From NCBI GenBank assembly GCA_023374025.1, contig SIJG01000011.1, forward strand, positions 561,191 through 625,190: a stretch of DNA of 64,000 bases, in the 5' to 3' direction. The DNA comes from Heterodera schachtii. Taxonomy: Eukaryota > Nematoda > Chromadorea > Rhabditida > Heteroderidae. This document shows, piece after piece, positions 1 to 11,236 of this stretch; position 1 is the first letter of the stretch; each line of letters begins with the position of its first letter. A program made the translations under genes and the position numbers. The notes under the pieces were generated by a model that saw nothing but the letters and a program-made list of their open reading frames with translations, was not told the DNA's origin and searched no databases.

Positions 1-209
1 TTTTCTAGCCCTTGGCGGTTTTTATGAAACACCCAATGTGGCGGTTTTTAGGAAATGATCCAGCACGCTTTCAATTCAATATTATTATTATATAACAAAA
101 TTTTATCTTTTATTTTATTTGCAAAATAGCAGAAATTTTTTTACTATATATTGTTTTTTTTTAATTTTTGAATTATATTTAGGTTAAAAATTTCGTCCCT
201 AATTTTATA

Positions 210-800
210 TTTATATGTCCTTGGAATTGTATCCACCCAATAAAAATTATTATTTCCTTCTTATTTGTACTCAGTTTTCATTTTTATGTCCTTGGAATTG
301 AATCCACCCAATAAAAATTTATTATTTCCTTCGTAATTGTACTCATTTTTTATTTCTTATGTCCTTGGAATTGAATCCACCCAATAAAAATTTATTATTT
401 CCTTCGTAATTGTACTATTTTTCATTATTGGTGTCCTTGGAATTGTATCCTCCCAATAAAAATAATCATTCCTTCGTATTTGTCCTCATTTTTAATTATT
501 ATGTCCTTGGAATTGTATCCATCCAAACAATACTAATATTTTTATATGTCCTTGGAATTGAATTCCACCCAATTAAAAATTTATTATTTCCTTCGTATTT
601 GTACTCATTTTTCATTATTGGGTCCTTGAAATTGTATCCTCCCAATAAAAATAATCATTTCCTTCGTATTTGTACTCATTTTTCATTATTGTGTCCTTGG
701 AATTGTATCCATCCAAACAATAATAATCATTTCCTTCGCATTTTTCCTCACTTTTTCATTATTATGTCCTTGGAATTGTACACGCCCACTAAAACTGTGC
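210..800. repeat. Minisatellite, about 72-bp unit
   Basis: About eight or nine imperfect head-to-tail copies. Each starts near TGTCCTTGGAATTG, followed by an ATCCACCCAATAAAAA-like stretch and CCTTCGTATTTGTACTCA. Copies begin near 217, 289, 361, 431, 502, 546, 622, 692 and 766. Some are shortened (the 502 copy). An open frame of 161 codons runs across it, but it only reflects the repeat and has no independent support as a gene. Confidence 0.85.
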
Positions 801-2021
801 GCATAAATAAGATGATTACTGTGAATAAAATCATTATTTTTACGAAAATCATTTTTTATATAATAGCCTTTTTATTTTATGTTGGAATTATTTAACGAAT
901 TTTAGCAAAAAAAAAAAATTCTCTAAAATGGCTTTTTTCTTCAACATTCCCGGTCAAAAAGCAATTCAACTTTTAATAGTTATTGTTTTATTTAAATTTA
1001 CGCTTCAACGAGGTGATTAATTTTTTGACTTTTTGCATCATAACCCCGGTTTAATAAATAAAGGCCATTTAAAAGTATCATTAAAAAATTCTACAAATTT
1101 TTTCCTAACAATACGTAAATTAAAATAAAAAATGAACAATTACGAAATTTACTGGTCCCGGGAAAAATTAAAAAAAAAACAATTTAATACATTTTTAGTG
1201 CGATTGTGCACGGTCGTTAAACTGTTTTTTTTGCCAAATTTATAATTTTTACAAAAATCTGTTAAGAAATAGAACCAAAATTTCCAAATTTCCCGCGTCG
1301 ACTCCCAAAACCTTTTTTTTTCTTAAAGACTGTCCTAAAATCGTAAAATTTTGACTTTTTGACAAATTTTTTATGAAATTTTAAACAAAATTAAAATTTT
1401 CTCCGCCAGCGCTTATCGGCTGCTTGGTTTGATGCTTTTAGGATGCCTTTTATTTCCATATTTTTCCATATTTCAGATTTTTGTCCATATTTTGCATCTA
1501 TATTTCAGCATTGTCATAAATAATTTGAAGAATACACCTCTAACATGGAAAAATTTTTCTAATTTTTTTAGAAAATATGCCCCTAAAATCGAAAAATTTT
1601 AGGAAATATCAAAAACTCTGCAAAAAAATTTTCATGAACAAAATTTGCCTAAAAATAATTTTTTTTCAAAAAATTTACCAATTTTTGCAATTTCGTTTAA
1701 ATTTTTAATTTTATAATTCTAAATTCATGTATTAAAATGATTTTTTTCCTTCTTAACAAAAATTTTATGGGTTTAGGAGTTTTTTTAAAAAATTAGAAAT
1801 TTTTCGTTAATTTTTTATTTTTTGTTTTTTGTCCATATTTCAGCGTTGTTGTCCATAGTTAGTCAATATTTTACATTTTTGGTTTAAACAATCTTTTAAT
1901 TATTTGGTGTTTTTCAGTTCGTTGTCATTTTTTAAATTCAAAAAATTCAAATTTTATCTTTTCTTCTCATGCCAAATTGGATTAATTAATATGGACAATT
2001 TAAAAAAAAATATTCATACAG
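801..2021. other. Intergenic, AT-rich, with a truncated repeat
   Basis: I see no gene here. Between about 1430 and 1880 the motif TCCATATTT is iterated. The same motif occurs in reverse orientation at 9647-9760, so this is probably a truncated non-autonomous transposon lying where intron 1 of S1 would be. No copy of the family S signal-peptide exon was found in this stretch. Confidence 0.5.
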
Positions 2022-3080
2022 GTATCTTCAAGTTGGCAGACGATCTGCTCGATTCGGCTTCATCCCTCCATGATGGGATAAAAGCCGGAAACATTAAAAA
2101 TGCCGATTTGGAAATTGGGTGGTGGAGAAAACATATCTTTGAAATTTTATGTGAAGCCAAATTTGATTTTAAAATGGATGGAAATTTTGGAAAATTGCGA
2201 AAAAATTTATGTGAATTGTTGGAGAATGAATTTACAAACGAAAATATGGCAAAAATATTTACCAATGATAAAGAAACATTGAAGAATTGGTAAAATTTGT
2301 GTCAAATGATTGGCCAATCATTGATACAAAAGCAATTGTTGAAAAAATATCAATTCTCAACAATAAAAATGGAGAAAACCTTCAAAAAATGTTGGCACAT
2401 TTAATTACGGGAAAAGATATAATTTCCCAAACGATTAAATGTAAGCGCATATTTATTAAGAAACTATTGGGCAAAATTCAAACATTTTTAAAGATTTTGC
2501 AAATTTAAATTTCCCCGTTTTTGAGCTCAATTTTGGCATATTCTCCGAATAATTATAACCAAAAAGTGTTTGGGTGTCTGTAACCCTAAAATAAATGAAT
2601 TAATCAAACCATTAAACAGAAAATTGATAGGCATATTTTGCCCCTACCAATTAAGACCAATTTTACATTAAATTTTAATGAATTCATTTTTAAGCTAAAA
2701 ATTTCACCATGAAAAGCGATGAAAAAAGAAGACAAAAACGCATGGACAATAACAATAATAACAACAATAACAACGGTAACAATGGATACGGTGAGAATGA
2801 AATCCGGCAACAAGCAGTACGAATAAAAAAGCGAAGACGGATGGCCAACTTCGAGGCACGGAACAATTGTAAAGTTCTTATATTTGGCATATATTATTTT
2901 GTTGGGATAATCATCATTTTTGTGTCACAATTGGCTGAGCATTCGTTTCTTCCAATAAGTTTGATCATATTTTTAACGCCTTTTACTTTGTGTTTCATGC
3001 TATTGTTATTCACCAACTGTCGCTATGCCTTTTCAAATTCGGAACCGATTTTACCGCTGATAAATGACCATGAAGACTGA
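2022..3080 (+). pseudogene. Family S copy 1 (S1), lacks exon 1 and is frameshifted
   Basis: Exon 2 (2022-2440) follows a CATACAG acceptor and encodes the family ectodomain (LEIGWWRKH motif, two Cys). Exon 3 (2695-3080) follows TTTTTAAG and encodes a basic stretch, an Asn-rich linker, two hydrophobic segments and the tail CRYAFSNSEPILPL. Compared with S5, one T is missing at about 2280, which shifts the frame and gives an early stop; the right frame resumes at 2287. No signal-peptide exon is visible upstream. Junction phases (1 and 1) match all other copies, so this was once a normal spliced gene. A sequencing error at the T run is possible but would not explain the missing exon 1. Confidence 0.75.
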
Positions 3081-3334
3081 ATTCTGTGCGAATTGTTGTT
3101 GTTGTAGTTGTTCTTGAACAAAAGCATGCATAAAATTGTTTTTTTCTTTCATTCTAAACTGAGTTGAGCGTGACGAAATGGGTCCATTCAGCCTGTGAGG
3201 CATATTTTACAATACTTTTTAAGGTTTTCAACTTATAACTATTTTAAGTTATTTAATCGCTTCGAAAACACTTAACAATCACTTCTAAAATACATAATGC
3301 TTTCAATAATATCAAAAGTTTAACATTTGATCGG

Positions 3335-3660
3335 TCTCGAAAACTGTTATGGCCCCAAAAATGAAACTGCTGACTTAACTTTTTACTTTGTTGACCAGCC
3401 CCAACGAACTCTGAATCACTTGAAAGCCTTTAATATACATTTTATGCCTGCTAATAATTAGAAACAATATCAAACCTTAAAAAAGTTGGAACGTACCTAA
3501 ATTCTATTTTTTTTGCGATTTTCAAGTGACATGTAATTTTTTCAGTTGATTAATTGTTAACACTAGCTACAATTACCAGTTCAACATCTAGAGATTTTGA
3601 ATGATATCAAATTTTATTGAGTTTGCTGACCTAAAAAAAAAGTTATGATGCTGATGGGAC
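3335..3660. repeat. Foldback element with shared palindromic core
   Basis: The left part holds GTTATGGCCCC and CTTTGTTGACCAG; the right part holds GAATGATATCAAAT, GTTTGCTGACC and AAAGTTATGATGC. The arms are imperfect reverse complements around a centre near 3500. The design and core match the foldbacks at 21.65, 22.99, 31.52, 53.93 and 54.85 kb. Confidence 0.5.
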
Positions 3661-4860
3661 GGAAATGGCCGCATGGAGTTGTCCCCCACCCGCCGGGGAT
3701 TCACCGGTGGAAAAATTGTGAATTTGTTAAAAAGAAATGCTGGCAATATTTGCGGGCGATTTTCTTGAGAAAAAATAATTATTCAAAAAACGAATTTTAT
3801 TTTTTTAAAAAATGCAAAGAAGATTGGGCTTTGAAAATATGCATAAAGCGTGTGTGTTACAGCCCATCCATTAGACACATAAATTAAAAAGCACACGCGA
3901 AGAAAAGAAAATTAAAAAGCTAATGAATAAATAGTTTGACTTAAATTTTAGGAGATGAATTTTTGTGAAAGCTTTACATTTTTAGGCACGCACTTTTACG
4001 TCTTCAACACATTTTTCTTCGTTTAATTATCGTTTTCCATGCTGTTAAATGATAGGGACAAGGGATGGAGGGGGAAATTTGGCATCGACAATTTTAAAAT
4101 TATATTAAACAGATTTTGAGTATTTTAAAATTGTACTAGTTTCAATTAAGCAAAGATATATTTTGAAAGCCAATATCTGCGATATTTATTTGCCTAAATT
4201 AAAATGTTTCAACCTTTTTTCAAAAAGTTAAGCGGCGCCAAAACTGCCATTAAAAAATCATTTTTTTGAGATTTAAGGAAATAACTTTTTTGTTCCCCAA
4301 ACTAATATTTTGAATTTTCTAAAATAATAGAGCTTGTGTGTGTAATCATCAAATGTAATTCACATGAAATACACATTAATTAACAAAAAATGAATATGCT
4401 TAAGTAATTCAACGAAATTTTATTCGCCTATTAAATCATTTTTTATAATTTTTTCTTCAACAAACGTAAATAAAATCACACAACGGAACCAGTCCACCAA
4501 TTAATTACGATGTAAAGCATAAAAATAGAAAAGAGAATGCAGTAATTAGCATTAAATTCACATGAAAAGCATGCCCATTAATTAACGGAAAATGACTATT
4601 TAAATTAAGCATAAAATTCAATTTCTTATAATTAATGACGAAATGTAACCATCAATTTAATCTTTTTTCCTGTTTGGAAGCATTACAGAATAATATCAAA
4701 AAGTTTTCCATTAGCTTTATTTTTGTTTTGTCTTAGTGCCAAAGTCAGTCAAAGTCTTCATTTATGTAAAGAATTTAAAAAAAAAACAAATACTTTTTGT
4801 CCCGATTCTCGAAACAAAATCCCAATGCTCTAGAGCGAGATTAGCCCATTTACAGGATAA
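3661..4860. other. Intergenic, includes family H 5' flank
   Basis: No gene is visible up to about 4300. From about 4330 to 4860 the sequence is homologous to the reverse complement of about 62480-63010, upstream of H-D. For example, both hold CATTAATTAACGGAAAATG followed by an AAATTAAGCATAAAA stretch. This is the conserved upstream region of family H and probably contains its promoter; I cannot point to a specific site. Confidence 0.55.
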
Positions 4861-4922
4861 ATTTAATATTTTAAATTATTTGTTAATTTAGAAAGAAAAA
4901 AGTTATCAGCTATAAAATGACA

Positions 4923-6335
4923 ATGATAGTAATTATTATTCTCATATTTTTCACCACTTTTAATTGAATTTTTGGGGTTGGAGAAGGTGGTGAAGAAAAC
5001 GATTTGTTCAATGATTTGTGGAAGAATTATTTCAAGGCAAAAAACTTTCGGAAGACAAATATTGGCAGAAATGGAGGACAAAAAGTGATCAATCGTGTAA
5101 AGATGGAAGAATGGGACGGTGGTGTAGAAATGGGTGCGGTTGGCATTGCAATTCCATCCAAATTCTCACAAATGGTGATCAAAAGTGAACCGACCGCAGC
5201 AGCAGCAGTTTTTGATCAGCTAGTGAAAAATGTAAAGCATGAGCCCAAAGAAGAGGAGTATGATCAATTGGACAATGAAAAATGGGTGTGGTTGGCATTC
5301 GCATGCCATCAAAAATGGCACACACTGTGATCAAAATTGAACCGCCATTTGATCAGCAGAGAGAGCATCAACAAAGGCATGCAAATCAAGAGCCAAGTCA
5401 TTTGGACTATGCGATAGAAAGAACGGAAACAGCAGAAAATTCATTGGAATCGAATGAGAAAATTAGCCAAAAAAGTGCAAAAAAGTTGGCAAAAAAGAAA
5501 AGACAATGGCAAAAGGAAAGTGACAGAACGCCAAAACAATTTAAAAAAGAAGAGAATTCCAAAAGCGAAATAAAAGCATTAATTGAACAATTTGACCAAA
5601 TGAAGAAGAAATTTAGAAAAAAATACCGTGTTGACAGAAATGTTAATGTGGATTTGGAAAATAAAATTGCAAAAAGATTGGGCACCTGCAGAACCAATTT
5701 ATACAAAATGAAAAGAGAAATGGGTAAATAAAAATTGAATTTTCATATTTTTAAATATTTTCAAATTGTTAGTCTATTGCTTTTATTTAATATTCGAAAT
5801 TTGCAAAATAACTAATGTAAAAATATTTTTTAAAGTAAAATTTGCTAAACTTTTATTTATTTTTAGGATTATTGACCAGAAATTTCTCAAATGAACAAAA
5901 GAAAGAAATAATCCGTCGATTTGAAACGGTAAAAGAAGAATTTATGCGCAAATTCAAAATAAAAACCAATGCCAAAATTAGCGATAAAATTGCGCGAAAA
6001 GTTGGTGTCAATAGGGAGACAATTAATCGTTGGAAGAGGTCATTTGGCACAACTGGTAAAAGCAATCAAAATTATTAAATCTTTGGTTTTTAAAAAAATT
6101 TTGCTAGGCTTTTGCCTGAATGTTTGAATAAATGTTTATTTTGACAGCAAAGCCAATCTATACGAGCGCAGAACAATTGGAATTCATCCGAAAATATGAT
6201 GCATTGAAAACTCAAAACCCGCTGATCAGCGATCAGAACACCGCCCAAATGATCGGAACAAATGCAAATACCGTAAAAAGATGGAAGAAGAAGTTTGGTA
6301 TCGCGTATCCTTGCAAAAGAAGACGGATTACGTGA
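4923..6335 (+). pseudogene. Family H copy A (H-A): secreted-type three-HTH protein, broken in exon 1
   Basis: Three exons: 4923-5723, 5867-6055 (189 bp) and 6148-6335 (188 bp), with phase-1 junctions (G|GTAAAT, TTTTTAG|GA, CTG|GTAAAA, TTGACAG|CA). Exon 1 begins MIVIIILIFFTTFN and then meets TGA at 4965-4967, where intact H-D has a Gly codon. A single-base deletion near 5275 shifts the frame again (open frames 5004-5330 and 5282-5731). Exons 2 and 3 are open and encode HTH-like units ending VNRETINRWKRSFG and IKRW-type KRWKKKFGIAYPCKRRRIT. The product would have been close to H-D (393 aa). The two lesions in the N-terminal half suggest a pseudogene, unless a shorter intracellular form is made from exons 2 and 3. 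Confidence 0.8.
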
Positions 6336-6730
6336 ATTGATCGGGTAGTGATCAGCAATGGCAGTTGATTTAAAATCATAGAAGCTGAAGAGTGATCGGT
6401 GGCTTTTGATCAGATTGGTCTGCTGATCTGGTCTGAGTGATCTGCTTAATTTATATGCTCTTAAATAAACTGATCTGCCTGGTCTTTCTTGGTTTGATTG
6501 ATTTGTGTTCCGGTAAACACTGATCACTTGGGTTGAATTCACCCTTCTCAGTACGGTAATTGGTCATTTTTCTCTTGTTCATCCGGGAATTGTTGTGCCT
6601 TGCCATGACTGGTCTAATGGTTTAATCAGCTGATCTTTTGCCGCTTTTCTCACAATTCGCTTGACTTAAACTGATCAAATCTTGTCATTTTTTGAATTAG
6701 AGTACAAACTCATCTAACTGATCAGAAGAC
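6336..6730 (+). repeat. GATC-rich 3' flank of family H
   Basis: By eye, GATC occurs eleven times in about 390 bp, mostly as TGATCA or CTGATCTG, in a region where about one would be expected from base composition. Related GATC-rich flanks follow H-B, H-C and H-D. It is non-coding and forms part of the duplicated unit. Confidence 0.6.
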
Positions 6731-6989
6731 GAAAGGTGCACCTAAAAATATGTGTTTCCTGCCAAAAAATAATAATAGAAAAAATATCTTATAGAAAAAG
6801 GAAAGAAAGTGAAATAATTTATTATTTTCATTTTTTAATTTCTCTTTCCGAAATTTCGCCTTACAATGAGGAAAAATTTAAACAAAGAAATAGAAACAAG
6901 GGAAAGAAAGTGGAATGATTTATTATTTTCATTTTTTATCTTTTCCGAAATTTCGCCTTAAAACGAGGAGAAATTTAAGAAGAAATCCA

Positions 6990-7330
6990 ACTTTTTCATG
7001 CCTAGGCTTAAGACCTGGACACCAGCACACACTGACGGATTTTATCTGGACCTGCTGGATTTTATGTACAAAACCTATAAAATCCTGGTTATGCAAATTA
7101 CAAAACCCGATTTTGCTATCGCAGGACAGGATATTATGCTAATGTTTTTATTTAAAATCATTCGTTAATTATCCATTTTTATTGACTAATTAACTTATTG
7201 GCGAGTTATTGAATTAAACAGAATATTTTAACGGAAATGACGTAAAATAAATTTTATCAAATGAAAGAAAAATTTATTATAAAACCAATTAAAAAAACAA
7301 ATCAATAAATAACTATTTTATGTGTTTTGC
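6990..7330 (+). repeat. S upstream module (copy before S2)
   Basis: The stretch has CTTAAGACCTGGACACCAGC, then ACATTATGCTAATG or a close variant, then ATTGAATTAAACA and GGAAATGACGTAAAAT. The same series recurs at 44550-45000 (before S8). Parts recur at 25.43, 30.95, 32.70 and 34.20 kb, and reversed at 23.69-23.96 and 42.60-42.96 kb. It is part of the duplicated segment carrying family S genes; a promoter role is only inferred. Confidence 0.6.
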
Positions 7331-7576
7331 AACCCTAAAAAGTGTTAATAAAAAAATTTGTTTGCCTACTTTTCTGCCTTTTTAGGTGCCTATTTCGCGA
7401 GTATTTATGCCTAAAAATGGAATGCCTACTTATTACCAAAAATCTTTATTAATAGAAATGAAAATTTCAATAAGCGTGACCGATATCTCTCCTTTGAAGA
7501 TTTACACTTGGATTTTCAAAATCTTACAATCAATTCTATGAATAATAATAAAATTTACATATTTCATTCCATACAG

Positions 7577-9401
7577 ATTTTCTCAAGTTGGCAGACGAAC
7601 TGCTCGACTCGGCTTTATCCTTCCATGATGGGATAAAAGCCGGAAACATTAAAAAAGCCGACTTGGAAATTGGGTGGTGGAGAAAACAAATCTTTGGCAT
7701 TTTATGTGGAGCCAAATTTGAATTTAAAATGGATGGCAAATTTGACAAATTGCGCAAATATTTATGTGAATTATTGGGAAATGAATTTACAAATGAAAAT
7801 ATTGCAAAAATATTTACCAATGATAAAGAAACATTTGAAGAATTGTTAAAATTTTTGTCAAATGATAGGCCAATCATTGAAACAAAAGCAATTGTTGAAA
7901 AAATGAAAAAATTTTCAATTCTTAACAATAAAAATGAAGAAAATGTTCAAAAAATGTTGGCACATTTAATTGCGGGAAAAGATATAATTTCCCAAACGAT
8001 TAAATGTAAGAACATATTTATTAAGAAATATTGGGCATTGAATTGAAAATAAAACTTTTTAAAAGATTTTCCTAACTTCAATTCTTTTGCGCTTACCAAT
8101 TAAAATTTAATTTTAATAATTATATATTATTTGAATTAATTTTAAGCTAAAAATCTAACCACGCAAAGCGATGAAAAAAGAAGACAAAAACGAATGGACA
8201 ATAACAATAATAACAACAATAACAACGGTAACAATGGATACGGTGCGAATGAAATCCGGCGACAAGCACAACCAATACATAAGCGAAGAGAGATGGCCAA
8301 CAGCTTGGCACGGGACGCGTGTAAACTGCTGATTATCCATATCACAGTGTTATTTCTTTTGTTCACTGTATTACTTGTGGTAGTATGGTAGTATTGTCTT
8401 ACGATATGCTAACCACTACCATCATGGTTTACCCGTAGTAAATGATCAACCACGGGTTCATGGTCATTTAACCTGGTTATTTGACCATGATGGTTGGTGG
8501 TTTGTGACCATGATGGTTGGTGGTTTGTGAACGCACAGTAAAAGAACATGGTTGGTGGTTACCTAACCATGTAACCATGGTAAAACGCCAACCCTGCCCC
8601 TACCCATGGTAGCAGTCGTAACCACCAACTTTTAAAAATCTACCAAAAATCAGCGAAACAATATAAAAATCCCAAATAAAATTTATTAAATAGAGAAAAG
8701 TCTCGGCTATCGATCTATAAAAAGAATTTTAATTAATTCTATCGTTAAATATTTTTAAAAGATAAAAAAACAAACTTACCAATTATTTTTATATATTGAG
8801 TGATTTTCGAATTTTTAAATTATGTAATTATATCAAAAAACAATGTATTATTTCAAATCATAAAGAAACCAATGCAAATTTTTAATCGAATAGCTTCTAA
8901 ATGCCGAAATATCTTAAATATTAAAAAAAATTTTACAAAAAATTTAATTCTTAAATATTAATTATTTTCATTTATTTTACCAATTTTTTAGGTACTTTAA
9001 ACATTGTTTTGCCTATTTATTTAAAATATCAGAGCAAATTTTAATAAGTTTATGGTAGAAAGTTGATGGTAAAGTAAAAGAAGATGGTTGGCGGTTAAAA
9101 AACGGTGGTTGCTGGTTGCTCCAGCAGAAAATTTACCATCTTCTTTTCTTTGACTACGGCCCCAGCTTGGCACGGGACGCGTGTAAACTGCTGATTATTT
9201 CATATCACAGTGTTATTTATTTTGTTCACTGTATTACTTGTGGTAGTATTGTCTTACGATATGCTTATAGCAAATGTGAGCATAATCATACTTTTAACAT
9301 TTGCGATTTTGCTTTTCACGCTAATATTTTTCCTCAACTGTCGCTATGCCTTTTCCAATTCTGAGCCGATTTTAGCACTGATAACTGACCATGAAAATTG
9401 A
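7577..9401 (+). pseudogene. Family S copy 2 (S2), exon 3 split by an insertion
   Basis: Exon 2 (7577-8005, after CCATACAG) is fully open and codes for the ectodomain, with LEIGWWRKQ and both Cys. Exon 3 starts at 8147 (TTTTAAG|CT) and is cut near 8400, where the frame hits TAG at 8389-8391. The rest of exon 3 resumes in the second copy of the duplicated segment at 9164-9401 with the membrane segments and the CRYAFSNSEPILAL tail. Exon 1 is absent; the expected position holds a transposon fragment also found in S8 intron 1. Thus S2 is disabled twice. Confidence 0.75.
8411..9160. mobile_element. Insertion in S2 with iterated AACCACCA-type ends
   Basis: About 750 bp separates two copies (about 8299-8406 and 9164-9268) of the same roughly 105-bp part of S2 exon 3. 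The insert begins with AACCACTACC and iterates GGTTGGTGGTT and its complement in the first 220 bp. It ends with GGTTGGCGGTT...GGTGGTTGC, so its ends are loosely inverted. No coding sequence is seen; the middle is AT-rich. The family is unknown to me. Confidence 0.55.
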
Positions 9402-10690
9402 ATTTTTGGCGAAATGTTCTTGTTGTATTTGGTATTAAACAAAAGCATGCATAAAAATTTTTTTTTTTGCATTTTAAAACGGACCGTTTCAATCCGAGGC
9501 ATATTTTTCTGCCATATCTTTTTTTAGTACATAAATTTCCAGTCTTAGTATTATTCAAAAGTTCCATTACCCAACAAAAAACTTAATCGTTTCATCCAAT
9601 TAAAAATATAAAAAGAAAAATACTTTTTAAGGTTATAAATTATAACTAGGGCTCGAAATTATATGGACTAAAAAAGGTCAAATATGGACATAAAATATGG
9701 ACTAAAAATGGCCGTAATATGTACCTTAAAAATTCCATTTTTAGACAAATTCCAGCTTCATAATTCCAAACCAAATACATCTCAAAATTTTTATAACAGT
9801 CTCATTCTGTTGTCATCGAAAATTTCCGGAAGCGAACAAAATACCTAAAAAATTTGCCAAAATACCAAAAAAATTTGCCAAAATTTCTAAAAAATTCTCT
9901 TTTGTTACTTTAATTGCTGAGGGCAATTTATCGAGAGTTTATTTGCCAATTTTTCCTCCTATTCGTTTTTTCAATTTTTATTTCCACATCCACTTAATCA
10001 TTTCGTCTAAACCCTTTTACTTTTTTGCTCGAAGCTTTTAAATATCTTTTTTCTCATTCTCGACCACTTAGGGATTTTTCTTTAGGTCTCATTACTAAAT
10101 AATCAGGAGTTTCAGTCAGATTGTCCTGGTCACATCCCTTGTTTTTTCTCAGTTTTGGTAAATTTAGCATTTACAAAATTCAATATTACCAATTTTATCG
10201 TATGTTGAACTTATCGTAGTTTTAATTTTCTAAAATAATAGAACTTACCAAGAGTACAGCTTATCCAATTTTATTTAATTGTACATTCAGAGTTAATATG
10301 GCATAAAGAAAGATCTAATACTTTTAATTTTTAATTTTATTCAATTAAAATTAAAAAATTACAATAACATAAAAATACAATAAATATCCTGTCGATTTAA
10401 AAAATATTTTTATCTAATCTTTTTATTAAGCCTTTTATGTATAAAATGAATAAAAAAAAATAATTAAAAATAAAGTTTTGTTTTATAAACAATTTTTTGA
10501 TAATTTACTTGGCATAAAAAGCAAAAAATAAAAATTAAAAAAAAAAATTTGCATGTAGGGGAACCGAAAATCCCACGGACACCTGGGGACCTTCCTTTTC
10601 AGTCTTTTTCGCACGCTTATTCAAGCCGCGAAAAGAAACCTGGATACAAAATCCTATATCCTCACAGACTAATATGCTGACCTTTTCCTC
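9402..10690. other. Intergenic with truncated hAT-like end
   Basis: At 9647 a TAGGGCTCGAAATTATATGG end follows ATTATAAC. It is followed by iterated ATATGGAC, resembling the left end of a hAT-type element; I see no matching right end. The same position in the 3' flanks of S3 (about 19580) and S7 (about 40990) also shows a transposon end next to TATAAC. The rest to 10690 is AT-rich, with nothing recognisable except a short segment (about 10560-10605) repeated in reverse at about 49105-49145. Confidence 0.4.
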
Positions 10691-10691
10691 C

Positions 10692-10805
10692 TATTGTAAA
10701 GTCAATTTTGGCCATCTCTTTGTAGTGCCAATTTTGGCCCGCCTATTGTAAAGCCAAGTCTTCCCGTTGTTATGCTGGCCCTACCTTTGTCATAATCAAC
10801 TAGCG
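10692..10805. repeat. Degenerate ATTGTAAAG/CCAATTTTGG repeat
   Basis: Iterated CCTATTGTAAAGCCAA and GCCAATTTTGGCC units. The same units form a longer array at about 15640-16290; the part ending CTTTGTCATAATCAA is shared with 15690-15705. Confidence 0.6.
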
Positions 10806-10838
10806 GGTGCGTGAACCGTCGGATCTGGGCCTGGGATA

Positions 10839-10853
10839 AAGCGCTTCGCGCTT
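10839..10853. repeat. Perfect GC hairpin AAGCGC-TTC-GCGCTT
   Basis: A 6-bp perfect stem around a TTC loop, upstream of the 61-bp array. It shares the GC-TTC-GC centre with two other hairpin types in that array while the outer stem bases differ. Confidence 0.7.
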
Positions 10854-10970
10854 CTTGAGCTTCACTACCTAGGTCTGATCATGAATTATAGGGAAAGATT
10901 GTCCCAACGGTTTACCACGGGTGGATTAGGTACAACCACGGGGGAATATTGTTAAAATTTGGTGGTTTTA

Positions 10971-11236
10971 GGCCGCTTCGCGCCCGTTTTTAAATTTGTT
11001 CGGATCATAAGGCCGCTTCGCGGCCTCAGACGGGCGCTTCGCGCCCGTTTTTAAATTTGTTGGGCTCATAAGGCTGCTTCGCGGCCTCTGACGGGCGCTT
11101 CGCGCCCGTTTTTAAATTTGTTGGGCTCATAAGGCCGCTTCGCGGCCTCAGACGGGCGCTTCGCGCCCGTTTTTAAATTTCTTGTGCTCATAAGGCCGCT
11201 TCGCGGCCTCAGACGGGCGCTTCGCGCGCGTTAATA
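10971..11236. repeat. 61-bp tandem repeat carrying two GC hairpins per unit
   Basis: About 4.3 copies with a period of 61 bp (centres at 11027, 11088, 11149 and 11210). Each unit has GGGCGCTTCGCGCCC and GGCCGCTTCGCGGCC, both perfect 6-bp stems with a TTC loop, separated by TTTTTAAATTTGTTGGGCTC. The array runs directly into the 21-bp satellite at 11237. Confidence 0.85.

Noticed and set aside
410..895. 161-codon frame at the minisatellite
   Set aside because: Translation only mirrors the 72-bp repeat and ends in AT-rich low-complexity sequence.
10971..11236. CRISPR-like array
   Set aside because: The 61-bp units are contiguous tandem repeats with no unique spacers, and the genome is eukaryotic.
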